DNA from: JAHFRG01 sp041495205
GTDB taxonomy: Bacteria; Pseudomonadota; Gammaproteobacteria; Burkholderiales; JAHFRG01
Direction of reading: 5' to 3'
DNA: 64,000 nucleotides
Assembly (NCBI GenBank): GCA_041495205.1
Contig: JBGQCF010000003.1
Coordinates: 65,511-129,510 of the forward strand
The notes beneath the pieces are model-generated. The model searched no databases and had not been told where the DNA came from. It saw only the letters and a list, made by a program, of their open reading frames with translations. The position numbers and the translations under genes were made by a program. Of this stretch, positions 8,931 through 17,551 are shown piece by piece (the stretch's first letter is position 1; the number at the start of each line of letters is the position of its first letter).

Positions 8931-9416
8931 TCAGCCGGTACTTTTGTCGGCCCTGCGCGCAGGCGACACAAAAGATTGGGGGCGCTGCCGTTTTTTTGGT
9001 TCTGGCTTGTAGTTTTGGTTCACGTAATCACCCAGCCACTCGGCAATGTCCGGCGGCATGGGCACTCCGTCAACCTGTTCATTGGAATCCATCCAGCGCG
9101 CGGCTTCGTTATAGCTTACTGTGACGATGTAGGGCACGGCCAAATCTTCCTGGGAACGCCAAGAGACAAAAACTTTAGGCTGGGGAGAACTCAAGTTTAA
9201 GTAATAACCCTCCGCCTCATCTGTATAAAGGGTCACATCGAATCCCGGAAATAATATTTGTTTTTGCCGAGCGTCTTCGAATATGACACGCCATTGCTTA
9301 TTCCCGCCGCTGAGGTCGGGAACAATCCCTATCGCTTCCCACTTTTCAGAACACCACTTGTTATCTAAAGTCAGGCGTTCCATGATTACCGCTACCGTTA
9401 TGCTGGGATGTTTCAT
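8931..9416 (-). CDS. DUF3305 domain protein
   Basis: A 161-residue soluble protein of family DUF3305, recognised by ITVAVIMERL, the WxSExWEAIGIVPD region and the SPQPKVFVSWR strand. I chose the ATG at 9416 because GGGGGAAGG lies just upstream; an earlier in-frame ATG at 9437 lacks a clear ribosome-binding site. It is the first gene of the leftward formate dehydrogenase run and is divergent from fdhD, with about 140 bases between the starts. Role unknown; the context suggests formate dehydrogenase assembly or regulation. Confidence 0.83.
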   Translation of the reverse strand: MKHPSITVAVIMERLTLDNKWCSEKWEAIGIVPDLSGGNKQWRVIFEDARQKQILFPGFDVTLYTDEAEGYYLNLSSPQPKVFVSWRSQEDLAVPYIVTVSYNEAARWMDSNEQVDGVPMPPDIAEWLGDYVNQNYKPEPKKRQRPQSFVSPARRADKSTG

Positions 9417-9560
9417 CGCCTTCCCCCATTCAGCCATGATTCTGCGCCGGGGTGGCAAAAGATACAACATAAAGCCACTGTTAAAATATGGGTATTCAGT
9501 GTATTTTCTTTCATCTCCATTTATGGTTATATCTTGTAATAACTTTCTATAGGCTGAGGC

Positions 9561-10394
9561 ATGGGTACCCCCTACCGCCCGAAAATCACTCGCGCGAGCC
9601 GGCCGCTCACGTTTGCCGTGCGCTCAATGAACGAACATGGCGAATGGTCGGATACGCAAATAGCCGGCGAACATCCTCTTACTTTGTATGTGGACAAGCG
9701 GGAAATCGTAACCCTCATGACCCTGGGCGCGGCGCCGGAAGCGCTGGCTATCGGTTACCTGCGCAATCAGCGCCTGGTGAACAGTATTGATGAGATCAAA
9801 ACCGTACAAGTGGACTGGGAAACCGGAGCGGTCGCTGTAACCACGCGGCATGGTATTCAGGACCTCGACGGGCGTATGAAAAAACGCACGGTCACCACCG
9901 GTTGCGGCCAAGGCACGGTGTTTGGCGAGCTGATGGATGAAATCGACAAACTCGAACTGCCGAGCGATGTTTATCTCGCCGAGGAAACCTATTACGCGTT
10001 GATGGACAACGTGCGCCGCCACGACACGGTCTACAAAACCGCAGGCGCGGTGCACGGCTGCGCGCTATGCAAGGGCAGTGAAATCCTGATGTTCGTCGAG
10101 GACGTGGGCAGGCACAATGCGGTGGATGCCATTGCCGGGCAAATGTGGCTGGATCGCATCGAAGGCCAAGACAAGATTTTCTATACCACCGGGCGCCTTA
10201 CTTCCGAGATGGTAATCAAATGCGCGCAGATGGAGATCCCTTTCCTGGTGTCCCGCTCGGGGCTCACCCAGATGGGTTATGAAATCGCGAAAAAAATCGG
10301 CCTCACCATGATCGGCCGCGCCGCCGGCAAGCATTATCTGCTGTTCACCGGCGAGTCGCGCTTCATCAAATCCAAGCAGGTTTCACTCACCTGA
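9561..10394 (+). CDS. fdhD: Formate dehydrogenase accessory sulfurtransferase FdhD
   Basis: FdhD moves sulfur from IscS to the bis-MGD cofactor before its insertion into FdhA. The 277-residue length is normal. The conserved loop reads TTGCGQG with Cys115; E. coli has CxxC here, so the second Cys is absent. The C-terminal part shows GCALC, the FVEDVGRHNAVD signature and TTGRLTSEM. It is divergent from DUF3305 and followed eight bases later by mobA, making a cofactor-maturation pair. The region 9417-9560 should hold both promoters, but I see no convincing pair of hexamers. Confidence 0.93.
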   Translation: MGTPYRPKITRASRPLTFAVRSMNEHGEWSDTQIAGEHPLTLYVDKREIVTLMTLGAAPEALAIGYLRNQRLVNSIDEIKTVQVDWETGAVAVTTRHGIQDLDGRMKKRTVTTGCGQGTVFGELMDEIDKLELPSDVYLAEETYYALMDNVRRHDTVYKTAGAVHGCALCKGSEILMFVEDVGRHNAVDAIAGQMWLDRIEGQDKIFYTTGRLTSEMVIKCAQMEIPFLVSRSGLTQMGYEIAKKIGLTMIGRAAGKHYLLFTGESRFIKSKQVSLT

Positions 10395-10402
10395 GTTCAT
10401 TC

Positions 10403-11014
10403 ATGGAAAAAATCACCGGCGTGGTTCTGGCGGGCGGCCGGGGCCGGCGCATGGGCGGGGTGGACAAGGGATTGACTTTGCTGCAAGGCAGGCCTTTTAT
10501 CGAATGGGTGTTAGCCCGCTTCAGCCCGCAAGTGGATGAAGTGCTGATTAACGCCAACCAGAATCTCGAACAATACGCGCGCTTCGGTTACCGCGTCATT
10601 CCGGACGAAATCGGCAGTTTTGCCGGCCCCCTCGCCGGATTACACCGCGGACTTGCGGAGGCACAGCATGAACTTGTTGCTACCGTGCCCTGCGATTCGC
10701 CGTTTCTTCCTGAAGACCTGGTAGAGCGTCTGCATAAGGGACTCACTGCAGCAAAAGCGCAGCTTGCAGTAGCCAAAACTTTTACTCAAGCGCATCCTGT
10801 GTTTTGCCTGTGCCGGCGCGATGTGCTCGATCATTTGAGCGAGTTTCTCAATTCCGGCGGGCGCAAGATAGACGCCTGGTATGCGACTCTCAAGGTGGTG
10901 GAAGTGCCATTCGATGCCCAGGCCGAGGCGTTCAGCAACATCAACACGCGTGAGGAGCTAAGCGAGTTTGAAGCGGACGCCCAGCCCTCCAGTGCCGCGA
11001 AGAAAACTACCTGA
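10403..11014 (+). CDS. mobA: Molybdenum cofactor guanylyltransferase MobA
   Basis: MobA joins GMP to Mo-molybdopterin to make the MGD cofactor required by FdhA. The 203-residue protein begins with the nucleotide-binding loop LAGGRGRRMGGVDKG at about residues 9-23 and has the expected ADEIGSFAGPLAGL-like segment (here DEIGSFAGPLAGL) and the PCDSPFLP motif. It is eight bases downstream of fdhD and convergent with the DoxX gene, with only eight bases between their stops and no terminator visible. Confidence 0.93.
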   Translation: MEKITGVVLAGGRGRRMGGVDKGLTLLQGRPFIEWVLARFSPQVDEVLINANQNLEQYARFGYRVIPDEIGSFAGPLAGLHRGLAEAQHELVATVPCDSPFLPEDLVERLHKGLTAAKAQLAVAKTFTQAHPVFCLCRRDVLDHLSEFLNSGGRKIDAWYATLKVVEVPFDAQAEAFSNINTREELSEFEADAQPSSAAKKTT

Positions 11015-11022
11015 ACTAATGA

Positions 11023-11493
11023 CTACTTCAGCCTCTTGCACAAACGCGGCCACCACCAGTGATCCACGCTGAGTTTCCCTGGCCCGCTGAAGACCAAAGG
11101 TAGCAACAGGATGAGGTAAATAAGCGGCAGCTTGAAACCGTTTTGACATACGTTGTAGCCATGGCCCGCATGCACGCTAACCCAGGCAACCACGGTGAGA
11201 ATGACCAGAGAGACGCTGAAAAAGCGTGTACCAAGCCCCACCACCAGCGCCACTGCGCCGAGCAGTTCGCACCAGGTAGAAAGCGCCCAGCTCACTTCCA
11301 CTGGAACGAGATTAAACGGAAAAGGGAATTTGTCCTGAATATCGGTAAACCAATTCTCCCCATTGAATTTCTCCACGCCCGATTCCCAGAATTCGTAGGC
11401 GAGCAGCAATCTCAATCCCAACTGCGGCAGGAATTCACCAACCCGGTTCGCGTAACTCAGCAAATTGTCGAGCAAATTTAACGCTTGTTTCAT
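11023..11493 (-). CDS. DoxX family membrane protein
   Basis: A 156-residue integral membrane protein with about four spans and the DoxX-family opening: an amphipathic region, then LGLRLLLAYEFWESGVEKF and a short NWF loop. DoxX proteins are a broad group tied to redox or sulfur metabolism in some species, but the substrate here is unknown. It stands alone, convergent with mobA, with its own upstream gap of about 100 bases. Confidence 0.8.
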   Translation of the reverse strand: MKQALNLLDNLLSYANRVGEFLPQLGLRLLLAYEFWESGVEKFNGENWFTDIQDKFPFPFNLVPVEVSWALSTWCELLGAVALVVGLGTRFFSVSLVILTVVAWVSVHAGHGYNVCQNGFKLPLIYLILLLPLVFSGPGKLSVDHWWWPRLCKRLK

Positions 11494-11599
11494 CGAGACT
11501 CCTTATCCCACTCTGACGAGTGGACATGAATGAAACGGTTTATTGGTCGTAAAAGGCGGGTAATACTTATGGGTTCATTTGCAGACGGACTCCATCAGT

Positions 11600-12373
11600 T
11601 CAGCGCATCATACGTAGCGCAGGATCCTGACGGTAAAATCGGCTGAGCTGCCGGTACACTTCGCTGTAAGAGCGCTTGAGTACTTGAGGAGTTTCAAAGA
11701 AAACTTCGCTCAATACCGCAAAGAATTCCGCCGGGCTCTCCGCCGCGTAAGGATCGACCGCCGTTCCCTCTCCCCTGTCAACCCGGACGCAGAAATCCTG
11801 GTAGGCCGCAGAGAAATCCCGCATCCAGGCTTCGCGGCTCATGTCTTCATGCAGAGGCGGGAAACCGTTGGGTTCGCCATTCAGCATATCGAGCTTGTGC
11901 GCGAATTCATGAATCACCACATTGACACCTTGATTATTCTGCGATTCGGCAGCGGCTTCCCAAGACAAAATCACCGGGCCCTGCAGCCAGGCTTCCCCTT
12001 GCATGGCTTCACGCGTAACATGCACCACGCCGTCTTCATCAGTGTATTCGTGACGCGGCATAAAATCGCCGGGATAAACGATGACTTCAACCCAGCCCCG
12101 ATAGTAATCCAGGCCCAGGTTGAGGATCAGCAAGCAGGCTTGGGCGGCAATCACCGTGCGCATTTCATCCGTTAATTGCAATCCCGCCGCGCCGCTGATT
12201 TGTTTGCAGCCGAGGAAGTGTTGCGTCATGTCGCGCAGGCGCCCTTGCTCACCGGGAGTGAGTGCGCGCAGGAAAGCAAAACGCGAAACAACATTCCGCC
12301 ACAACGCTTCATCCAATACGGCGCGGCTTGAAGTACGCCGCCTGCGCCAAGCCTTGAGTCCCCACACGCTCAA
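11600..12373 (-). CDS. mtfA: M90-family metallopeptidase MtfA
   Basis: A 257-residue protein of the MtfA (YeeI) family. The zinc motif HEFAH is at 155-159 and is followed by the downstream acidic AAESPAEFFAVLSE region that supplies the third ligand in the family. In E. coli MtfA binds the repressor Mlc and has aminopeptidase activity; whether Mlc exists here is not shown. The start overlaps the rmuC stop by four bases (ATGA), so the two are translationally coupled. Confidence 0.9.
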   Translation of the reverse strand: MSVWGLKAWRRRRTSSRAVLDEALWRNVVSRFAFLRALTPGEQGRLRDMTQHFLGCKQISGAAGLQLTDEMRTVIAAQACLLILNLGLDYYRGWVEVIVYPGDFMPRHEYTDEDGVVHVTREAMQGEAWLQGPVILSWEAAAESQNNQGVNVVIHEFAHKLDMLNGEPNGFPPLHEDMSREAWMRDFSAAYQDFCVRVDRGEGTAVDPYAAESPAEFFAVLSEVFFETPQVLKRSYSEVYRQLSRFYRQDPALRMMR

Positions 12374-13491
12374 CCCGACTCTTCGCGTCCCTGCTTCACG
12401 TCCAGCATGGCGGCCGGCTCGCTCTGCTCCAGTTCCACACCTTCGATGCGCTTGAATTTATCGCTGATTTTCCTGCTGGTAGTGTGCACTTCCTGAGCGT
12501 CTTCATGGGCCTGGCGGATATGGTTGGCGAGATTTTTCATGCGCAGATCAAAACGTTCAAAATCTATGCCCAATTTGGCCAGCGCTTCCTTGATAACGTT
12601 CATGTGCTTGCGCATTTCCACATCTTTCAATACTGCCCGGGCAGTGTTCAGCACCGCCATCAGCGTGGTCGGTGAAACGATCCACACCCGCTGTTTCATC
12701 GCGTAATCCACGATGTCGAAGTGGTAAGCATGGATTTCAGCAAACACCGCTTCCGCCGGCACAAACATCACCGCGCCGTCCGAAGTCTCATTGGAAATGA
12801 TATATTTCTGGCTGATGTCATCCACGTGTTTTTTGACGTCCGCCTTGAACTGGCGCTGCGCCTGGGCACGTTCGATTTCGCTGACATCCGGCGCGAACAT
12901 GCGGTGATAGTTTTCCAGAGGGAATTTGGAATCCACCGCGACCATGCCGGTGGGCTCGGGAAGCCGCAGCACACAATCCGCGCGGCTGCCGTTGCTTAAG
13001 GTGTATTGCATGGCATAAGCAGAGGGCGGCAGGATATTTCTCACCAGCGCTTCCAACTGCACTTCGCCAAAAGCGCCGCGCGAGCGTTTGTCGCCCAGCA
13101 ATTCCTGCAGGCTCACCACGTTGCTGGTAAGGCCGTCTATTTTCTTTTGCGCCTCATCTATGGTGGCAAGCCGCGCCATCACATTAGTGAAGGTTTCGTT
13201 GGTCTTTTTGAATCCTTCGTCGAGGCGCTCGCTCACTTTCCCGCTGATTTGCTGCAAACGTTCATCCACAGTGGCGCGCAGCCGCTCGGAGTTTTGCGTG
13301 AGCTTTTCATCAAGGCGGTCGCCCTGGCGGGTCAGGCCCTCGTGCAAATCTTTGAGCATGGCGCGGTGCTTGTCTTCCATCAACCGCTCCAGCTCGCTTG
13401 ACAGATTTTGCCGAGTGAGCAGCCTGAAGCCTATCCAGAAAACAACACCCAGAATAAGCATCGCAACAACACCCAACAGGATTTCGTTCAT
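12370..13491 (-). CDS. rmuC: DNA recombination protein RmuC
   Basis: RmuC limits inversions at short inverted repeats and has a nuclease-like core. The 373-residue protein has an N-terminal membrane anchor (about 4-24), a long coiled coil (about 30-130) and the conserved RmuC domain with RSRGAFGEVQLE, the VDSKFPLENY motif and the RVWIVSPTTL strand. The C-terminal tail is acidic. It lies upstream of mtfA with a four-base overlap. Confidence 0.93.
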   Translation of the reverse strand: MNEILLGVVAMLILGVVFWIGFRLLTRQNLSSELERLMEDKHRAMLKDLHEGLTRQGDRLDEKLTQNSERLRATVDERLQQISGKVSERLDEGFKKTNETFTNVMARLATIDEAQKKIDGLTSNVVSLQELLGDKRSRGAFGEVQLEALVRNILPPSAYAMQYTLSNGSRADCVLRLPEPTGMVAVDSKFPLENYHRMFAPDVSEIERAQAQRQFKADVKKHVDDISQKYIISNETSDGAVMFVPAEAVFAEIHAYHFDIVDYAMKQRVWIVSPTTLMAVLNTARAVLKDVEMRKHMNVIKEALAKLGIDFERFDLRMKNLANHIRQAHEDAQEVHTTSRKISDKFKRIEGVELEQSEPAAMLDVKQGREESG

Positions 13492-13536
13492 AAATTCTCC
13501 GTAAGCCTGAATCAGTATAGCGCATCCAGACCGGCT

Positions 13537-16023
13537 CTATCCGAAGCTGCGCAGGCTTTGCAGCGGCGGGCGGTTGAGCGTAGCTCGCATCTGCGGCAAG
13601 CTTGCGAGTGTCACCCCGGTAGCGCCGCCCGCTAAACCCATTATCCACAGCCAGGGATTCAGGACATACGCGACATTCAATACATTGGAGGCCAGAACAT
13701 AACCCAGAGCACTTGCGCCAGTCGCAGCAAGCAGCCCCGCCAAAGATCCAATCGCGACAAACTCGGAAAGCTGGGCGCGCATGATTTGCCCTCTGCTTGC
13801 ACCGAGCGTACGCAACATTACCGCTTCCAGCATGCGCTCATCCTGTGCTGCGACGATAGCCGCATAAAGCACCATCAATCCGGCGAGCAGGCTGAACATG
13901 AAAACGAATTCAACCGCCTGCACCACTTTGTCCATGATTTTTTGCACCTGTGAAATGATCGCCGCCACGTCTATCACCAGGAAATTCGGAAACGCCTTGA
14001 CGAGATCGTTGACCACCGCTGAGCGGTCCGCCGGCAAGTGAAAGCTGGTGATATAGCTCACCGGATAATTCTCCAGCACACCGGGCGGCGCGATGACAAA
14101 GAAATTCACCCTGAAACTATCCCAGTCCACTTTGCGCAAGCTCGTGACTTGCCCGCTCAACACAGCACCGGCGATATCATAGGTTAGCGTAGCGCCAAGC
14201 CGGATGCCCAGAGTTTCGGCGAGCCCCTGTTCCACCGAGAACATCGCTTTGCCTGTTTCCTTCTCACGCCACCAGCGGCCTGCAACAATCTGGTTGTCGG
14301 CTTGCATCTCGCGCGCCCAGGACAAATTGAACTCGCGCTCAATCAAGCGTTTTGCGCGCTGCTCGGAATAATCCGAGGAAGACACGGTTTTGCCGTTGAT
14401 GGCGGTCAGCCTGCCGCGCACCATTGGGAAAATGCGCGGCTGGTCCAGGCCGTGGGCGGCGAAAAATTCATGCAGCGTCTGTAACTGATCCTGCTGGATA
14501 TTCACCAGGAAGCGGTTTGGCGCGGCGGGCGGCAAGCTGCTTCTCCAGCTTTGCAGCAAGTCGCTGCGCACCAATGTGAGCAAAAGCAGCGCCATCATTC
14601 CCGCGCTTAAGCACACCACCTGCGCCACGCTGCCTGACGAGCGGCGCCGTGCGCTGGCCAGCCCAAAGCGCCACGTTACCCCTACACCGCTATGCAAATG
14701 TCCCAGCAGTTTCAGGAGCACCAGCGCCATGCATGCAAACAGCACAACGCCTGCGATCAGCCCGCCCAACACATACAGGCCCAGCTTCAAATCATTCGCC
14801 TGCCACAGCAGCATCGCCGCGATTACTGAAAAACCCAGAATATATCCGGCGCCGCCCATACCTTTGGGGATTCCCAGTTCGCGCCGCAATACCCGCAAAG
14901 TCGGCACTTGGCTTAAGCGCATGAGCGGTGGGAGAGCAAACCCCAGAAGCAGCAGCAGTCCGCATGCAAAGCCATGGGTTGCCGGCAACAGGTTTGGGAA
15001 AGGCAGTTCCCTTGCAGCCAAAACACTCAACCAACGCGCAAGAAATTCTTGAGCCAATAGGCCGAATAGGCAGCCCAGCAAGCTTGCCGCCATACCCAAC
15101 AGCAGGAAATGATAAAAATACAGCCGCAACATCGCGCTTTGGCTTGAGCCCAGACAGCGCATCATGGCGCAGCCATCTAAATGCCGCTGCACGAAACGCT
15201 GTGCCGCCAGCGCCACCGCCACCGCCGCCAGCACCACGCTCATCAGCGCCGCCAGGCCCAGATATTTCTGCGCGCGTTCCAGTGCTGCTTTGATTTCCGG
15301 ACGCGCATCCTGTATGCCCTCCAGGCGCTCGCCCAAAGCCAGGCGGGATTGCGCCCAGGCGCGGAAGTCAGCGATCGTTTCAGGCTCGCCTGCAAACAGC
15401 AAATGGTAAGTGATGCGGCTGCCGGTCTGGATCAAACCGGTTGCTGCGACATCACTGAGATTCATGAGCAGGCGCGGCGCTATGTTGAAAAAGCCGATCG
15501 AGTAATCCGGTTCTTCGGTAATTACCGCAGATATTCGAAAGCGCGCATTGCCTAGCTCAATTGGATCGTCTACTTTAAATCCAAGCCGGCTCGCAAAGCG
15601 CAGGTCCACCCACACCGATCCTGGCTCAGGAAGCGCGGCGATTTTCGACGTACCGCTTTGCGCAGCCACCCGCAATTCCCCGCGCAAAGGATAACCTTCG
15701 GCGGCGGCCTTGATTTCGGTGAGCTGCCCTGTATCGGCATGCAACACCATGCTTGGAAATTTGAGCGTGCGCGTAACACGCAAACCGCGCTGCTTTGCTT
15801 GTTCTTCGAAATCCTTTTGGATCGGGCGGTCCGAAGCCAGAACCAAATCCGCCCCGAGCAGCAGATTGGCCTCATCGCTTAATGCCCGTTGCACCCGGTC
15901 GGCAAAAAAACCGACCGTGGTCACGCTGGCCACCGCAACCACCAGGGCTGCCGCCAGCACCCGCAATTCGCCTGAGCGCCAATCCCGGCTCAACATGCGC
16001 AGTGAGAGCGTAAATAGTTTCAT
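13537..16023 (-). CDS. FtsX-type ABC transporter permease (YbbP-like)
   Basis: An 828-residue permease with one N-terminal span (about 18-40), a large periplasmic region, a three-span FtsX core in the middle, further spans, and a second FtsX core at the C-terminus. This is the layout of E. coli YbbP, whose exported substrate is not settled (lipid or lipoprotein type). Its start overlaps the stop of the ATPase gene by four bases. The tesA-ybbA-ybbP neighbourhood is conserved with enterobacteria. Confidence 0.88.
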   Translation of the reverse strand: MKLFTLSLRMLSRDWRSGELRVLAAALVVAVASVTTVGFFADRVQRALSDEANLLLGADLVLASDRPIQKDFEEQAKQRGLRVTRTLKFPSMVLHADTGQLTEIKAAAEGYPLRGELRVAAQSGTSKIAALPEPGSVWVDLRFASRLGFKVDDPIELGNARFRISAVITEEPDYSIGFFNIAPRLLMNLSDVAATGLIQTGSRITYHLLFAGEPETIADFRAWAQSRLALGERLEGIQDARPEIKAALERAQKYLGLAALMSVVLAAVAVALAAQRFVQRHLDGCAMMRCLGSSQSAMLRLYFYHFLLLGMAASLLGCLFGLLAQEFLARWLSVLAARELPFPNLLPATHGFACGLLLLLGFALPPLMRLSQVPTLRVLRRELGIPKGMGGAGYILGFSVIAAMLLWQANDLKLGLYVLGGLIAGVVLFACMALVLLKLLGHLHSGVGVTWRFGLASARRRSSGSVAQVVCLSAGMMALLLLTLVRSDLLQSWRSSLPPAAPNRFLVNIQQDQLQTLHEFFAAHGLDQPRIFPMVRGRLTAINGKTVSSSDYSEQRAKRLIEREFNLSWAREMQADNQIVAGRWWREKETGKAMFSVEQGLAETLGIRLGATLTYDIAGAVLSGQVTSLRKVDWDSFRVNFFVIAPPGVLENYPVSYITSFHLPADRSAVVNDLVKAFPNFLVIDVAAIISQVQKIMDKVVQAVEFVFMFSLLAGLMVLYAAIVAAQDERMLEAVMLRTLGASRGQIMRAQLSEFVAIGSLAGLLAATGASALGYVLASNVLNVAYVLNPWLWIMGLAGGATGVTLASLPQMRATLNRPPLQSLRSFG

Positions 16024-16703
16024 TCGCTGAGCACCCCGGCAGTGAGATGAAGCAGCCTCCCGCAGCGCTTGGACAGCGCTTCATCGTGAGTCACCATCAA
16101 CAAAGTCGTACCCTGCTCCTGGTTCAGTTCAAATATCAGCTCTATGATTTGCGCGCCGGTTGCGCTGTCGAGATTACCGGTCGGTTCGTCCGCCAAAAGC
16201 AGCTTCGGCTTCCTGGCAAAGGCGCGGGCAATCGCCACGCGCTGCTGCTCGCCGCCTGAAAGTTGCTTTGGATAATGGTGCATCCGTTCTCCCAGACCAA
16301 CGCGCTGAAGGATATGTGCCGCTTGCTTGCGCGCATCTGGGTCGCCGGCAAGCTCAAGCGGCAGCATCGCGTTTTCCAGCGCAGTGAGCGCGGGCAGAAG
16401 CTGAAATGACTGAAACACGAAACCCACTACACCCGCACGCAATGCAGCACGGCCGTCTTCGTCGAGCGCGAACACATCAACGCCGTTCAACTTGACTGTG
16501 CCTGAACTCGGCGTATCGAGACCCGCCAGCAACCCCAGCAAGGTGGATTTGCCTGAGCCTGACGCGCCCAGAATCGCCACCGCTTCGCAAGGCAGAACCG
16601 TGAAACTCACGTCTTGCAGGATGGTCAGATAGGCTGCGCCGTTATGCACTTGCTTGGTAAGCTCCACTGCCTGCACAATGGGCTGTATGCGATTTTCATT
16701 CAT
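16020..16703 (-). CDS. ybbA: ABC transporter ATP-binding protein (YbbA-like)
   Basis: The ATPase for the YbbP-like permease. Motifs are the Walker A GASGSGKST, the Q-loop FQSFQLLPALT, the signature LSGGEQQRVAIARA, and the Walker B LLLADEPTGNLD. I chose ATG 16703 (MNENRI); an in-frame extension to 16772 would run deep into tesA antisense and adds a basic, non-conserved stretch. This start shares the bases CATG (16701-16704) with the tesA start on the other strand. Its stop overlaps the permease start. Confidence 0.9.
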   Translation of the reverse strand: MNENRIQPIVQAVELTKQVHNGAAYLTILQDVSFTVLPCEAVAILGASGSGKSTLLGLLAGLDTPSSGTVKLNGVDVFALDEDGRAALRAGVVGFVFQSFQLLPALTALENAMLPLELAGDPDARKQAAHILQRVGLGERMHHYPKQLSGGEQQRVAIARAFARKPKLLLADEPTGNLDSATGAQIIELIFELNQEQGTTLLMVTHDEALSKRCGRLLHLTAGVLSE

Positions 16704-17307
16704 GCTCAAACGCGTCCTTGTTGTTTTCTGTCTATGCCTGCCGCTTTGCGCCGGCGCCGCGCCGCTCATCATGGTGTTTGGCGACAGCCTGTCTTCAGCT
16801 TATGGCTTGCCGCAAGAGGCCGGCTGGGTCAGCCTGCTCAAAAAACGCTTGCAACAAGAGCAGCTGGATTATCAGGTGATCAATACCAGCGTCACCGGAG
16901 AAACCACGCGCGGCGGCTTGAGCCGCATCGCGCAGAGCCTTGCAACGCATCATCCGGCCATCGTCATTCTCGAATTAGGCGGCAACGATGGCTTGCGCGG
17001 GCAACCCGTCGAAGCCACGCGCGACAACCTGGAGGGCATCATCAAAGCCTGCCAACTGCATGGCGCCAAGGTGTTGCTCGTCGGCATGCGCCTGCCCCCT
17101 AATTACGGCACAGCCTATACCCAAAAGTTTCACAGCATTTATCCTGAACTGGCAAAGCGCTACCGGCTTCCCCTGATGCCTTACATGCTCGAGGGTTTTG
17201 GCTATGACCCGGCGATGTTTCAGCCTGACCGTATACATCCGGCCGCCGCGGCACAACCCATTATTCTCGATAATATCTGGAAAACCCTCAAACCCCTTCT
17301 GGGCTGA
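16702..17307 (+). CDS. tesA: Periplasmic esterase/lysophospholipase TesA
   Basis: An SGNH hydrolase acting on acyl esters in the periplasm. The 201-residue form has a signal peptide (MLKRVLVVF to about AGA at 19), the GDSLS nucleophile box with Ser29, the GGND box and the terminal DRIHP motif holding the catalytic Asp and His. The start at 16702 places the signal peptide correctly; an earlier in-frame ATG at 16687 is possible, and neither has a strong ribosome-binding site. It is divergent from ybbA with overlapping start codons. Confidence 0.9.
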   Translation: MLKRVLVVFCLCLPLCAGAAPLIMVFGDSLSSAYGLPQEAGWVSLLKKRLQQEQLDYQVINTSVTGETTRGGLSRIAQSLATHHPAIVILELGGNDGLRGQPVEATRDNLEGIIKACQLHGAKVLLVGMRLPPNYGTAYTQKFHSIYPELAKRYRLPLMPYMLEGFGYDPAMFQPDRIHPAAAAQPIILDNIWKTLKPLLG

Positions 17308-17368
17308 AATCATTGTTCAAAATATGCTATATTCCTGAATGTCACATGCCGCTGGTAATGAGAAAACT

Positions 17369-17545
17369 ATGGGAAACGAAAAATCCAAACTGCCGACTTA
17401 TGAGGTGGAGTTTATTCCAGTTGAAAGAAGGCTGGTGGAGGGAAGACGCAAATCCTCAGGCAAGGCGCGGCAGCGCATAGGTATCGAGCAGCGCCGCAAA
17501 CCCGGCCGCAGGGACTCCGAAGCCGGGCATAAACCCAGGAAATAG
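17369..17545 (+). CDS. Small basic hypothetical protein
   Basis: Not recognised. The 58-residue reading frame has an ordered-looking opening (LPTYEVEFIPVERRLVEG) followed by a very basic Arg/Lys/Gly-rich tail with RRKPGRRD, suggestive of nucleic-acid contact. The ATG at 17369 is preferred over one at 17339 because a TGAG lies upstream at fair spacing. It fills the gap between tesA and the convergent selD, ending six bases before it. The frame shows coding-like codon use, but it could be spurious. Confidence 0.45.
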   Translation: MGNEKSKLPTYEVEFIPVERRLVEGRRKSSGKARQRIGIEQRRKPGRRDSEAGHKPRK

Positions 17546-17551
17546 AGCAAG

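Noticed and set aside
9471..9560. Promoter pair between DUF3305 and fdhD
   Set aside because: Both genes need promoters here, but no -35/-10 pair with good spacing stands out.
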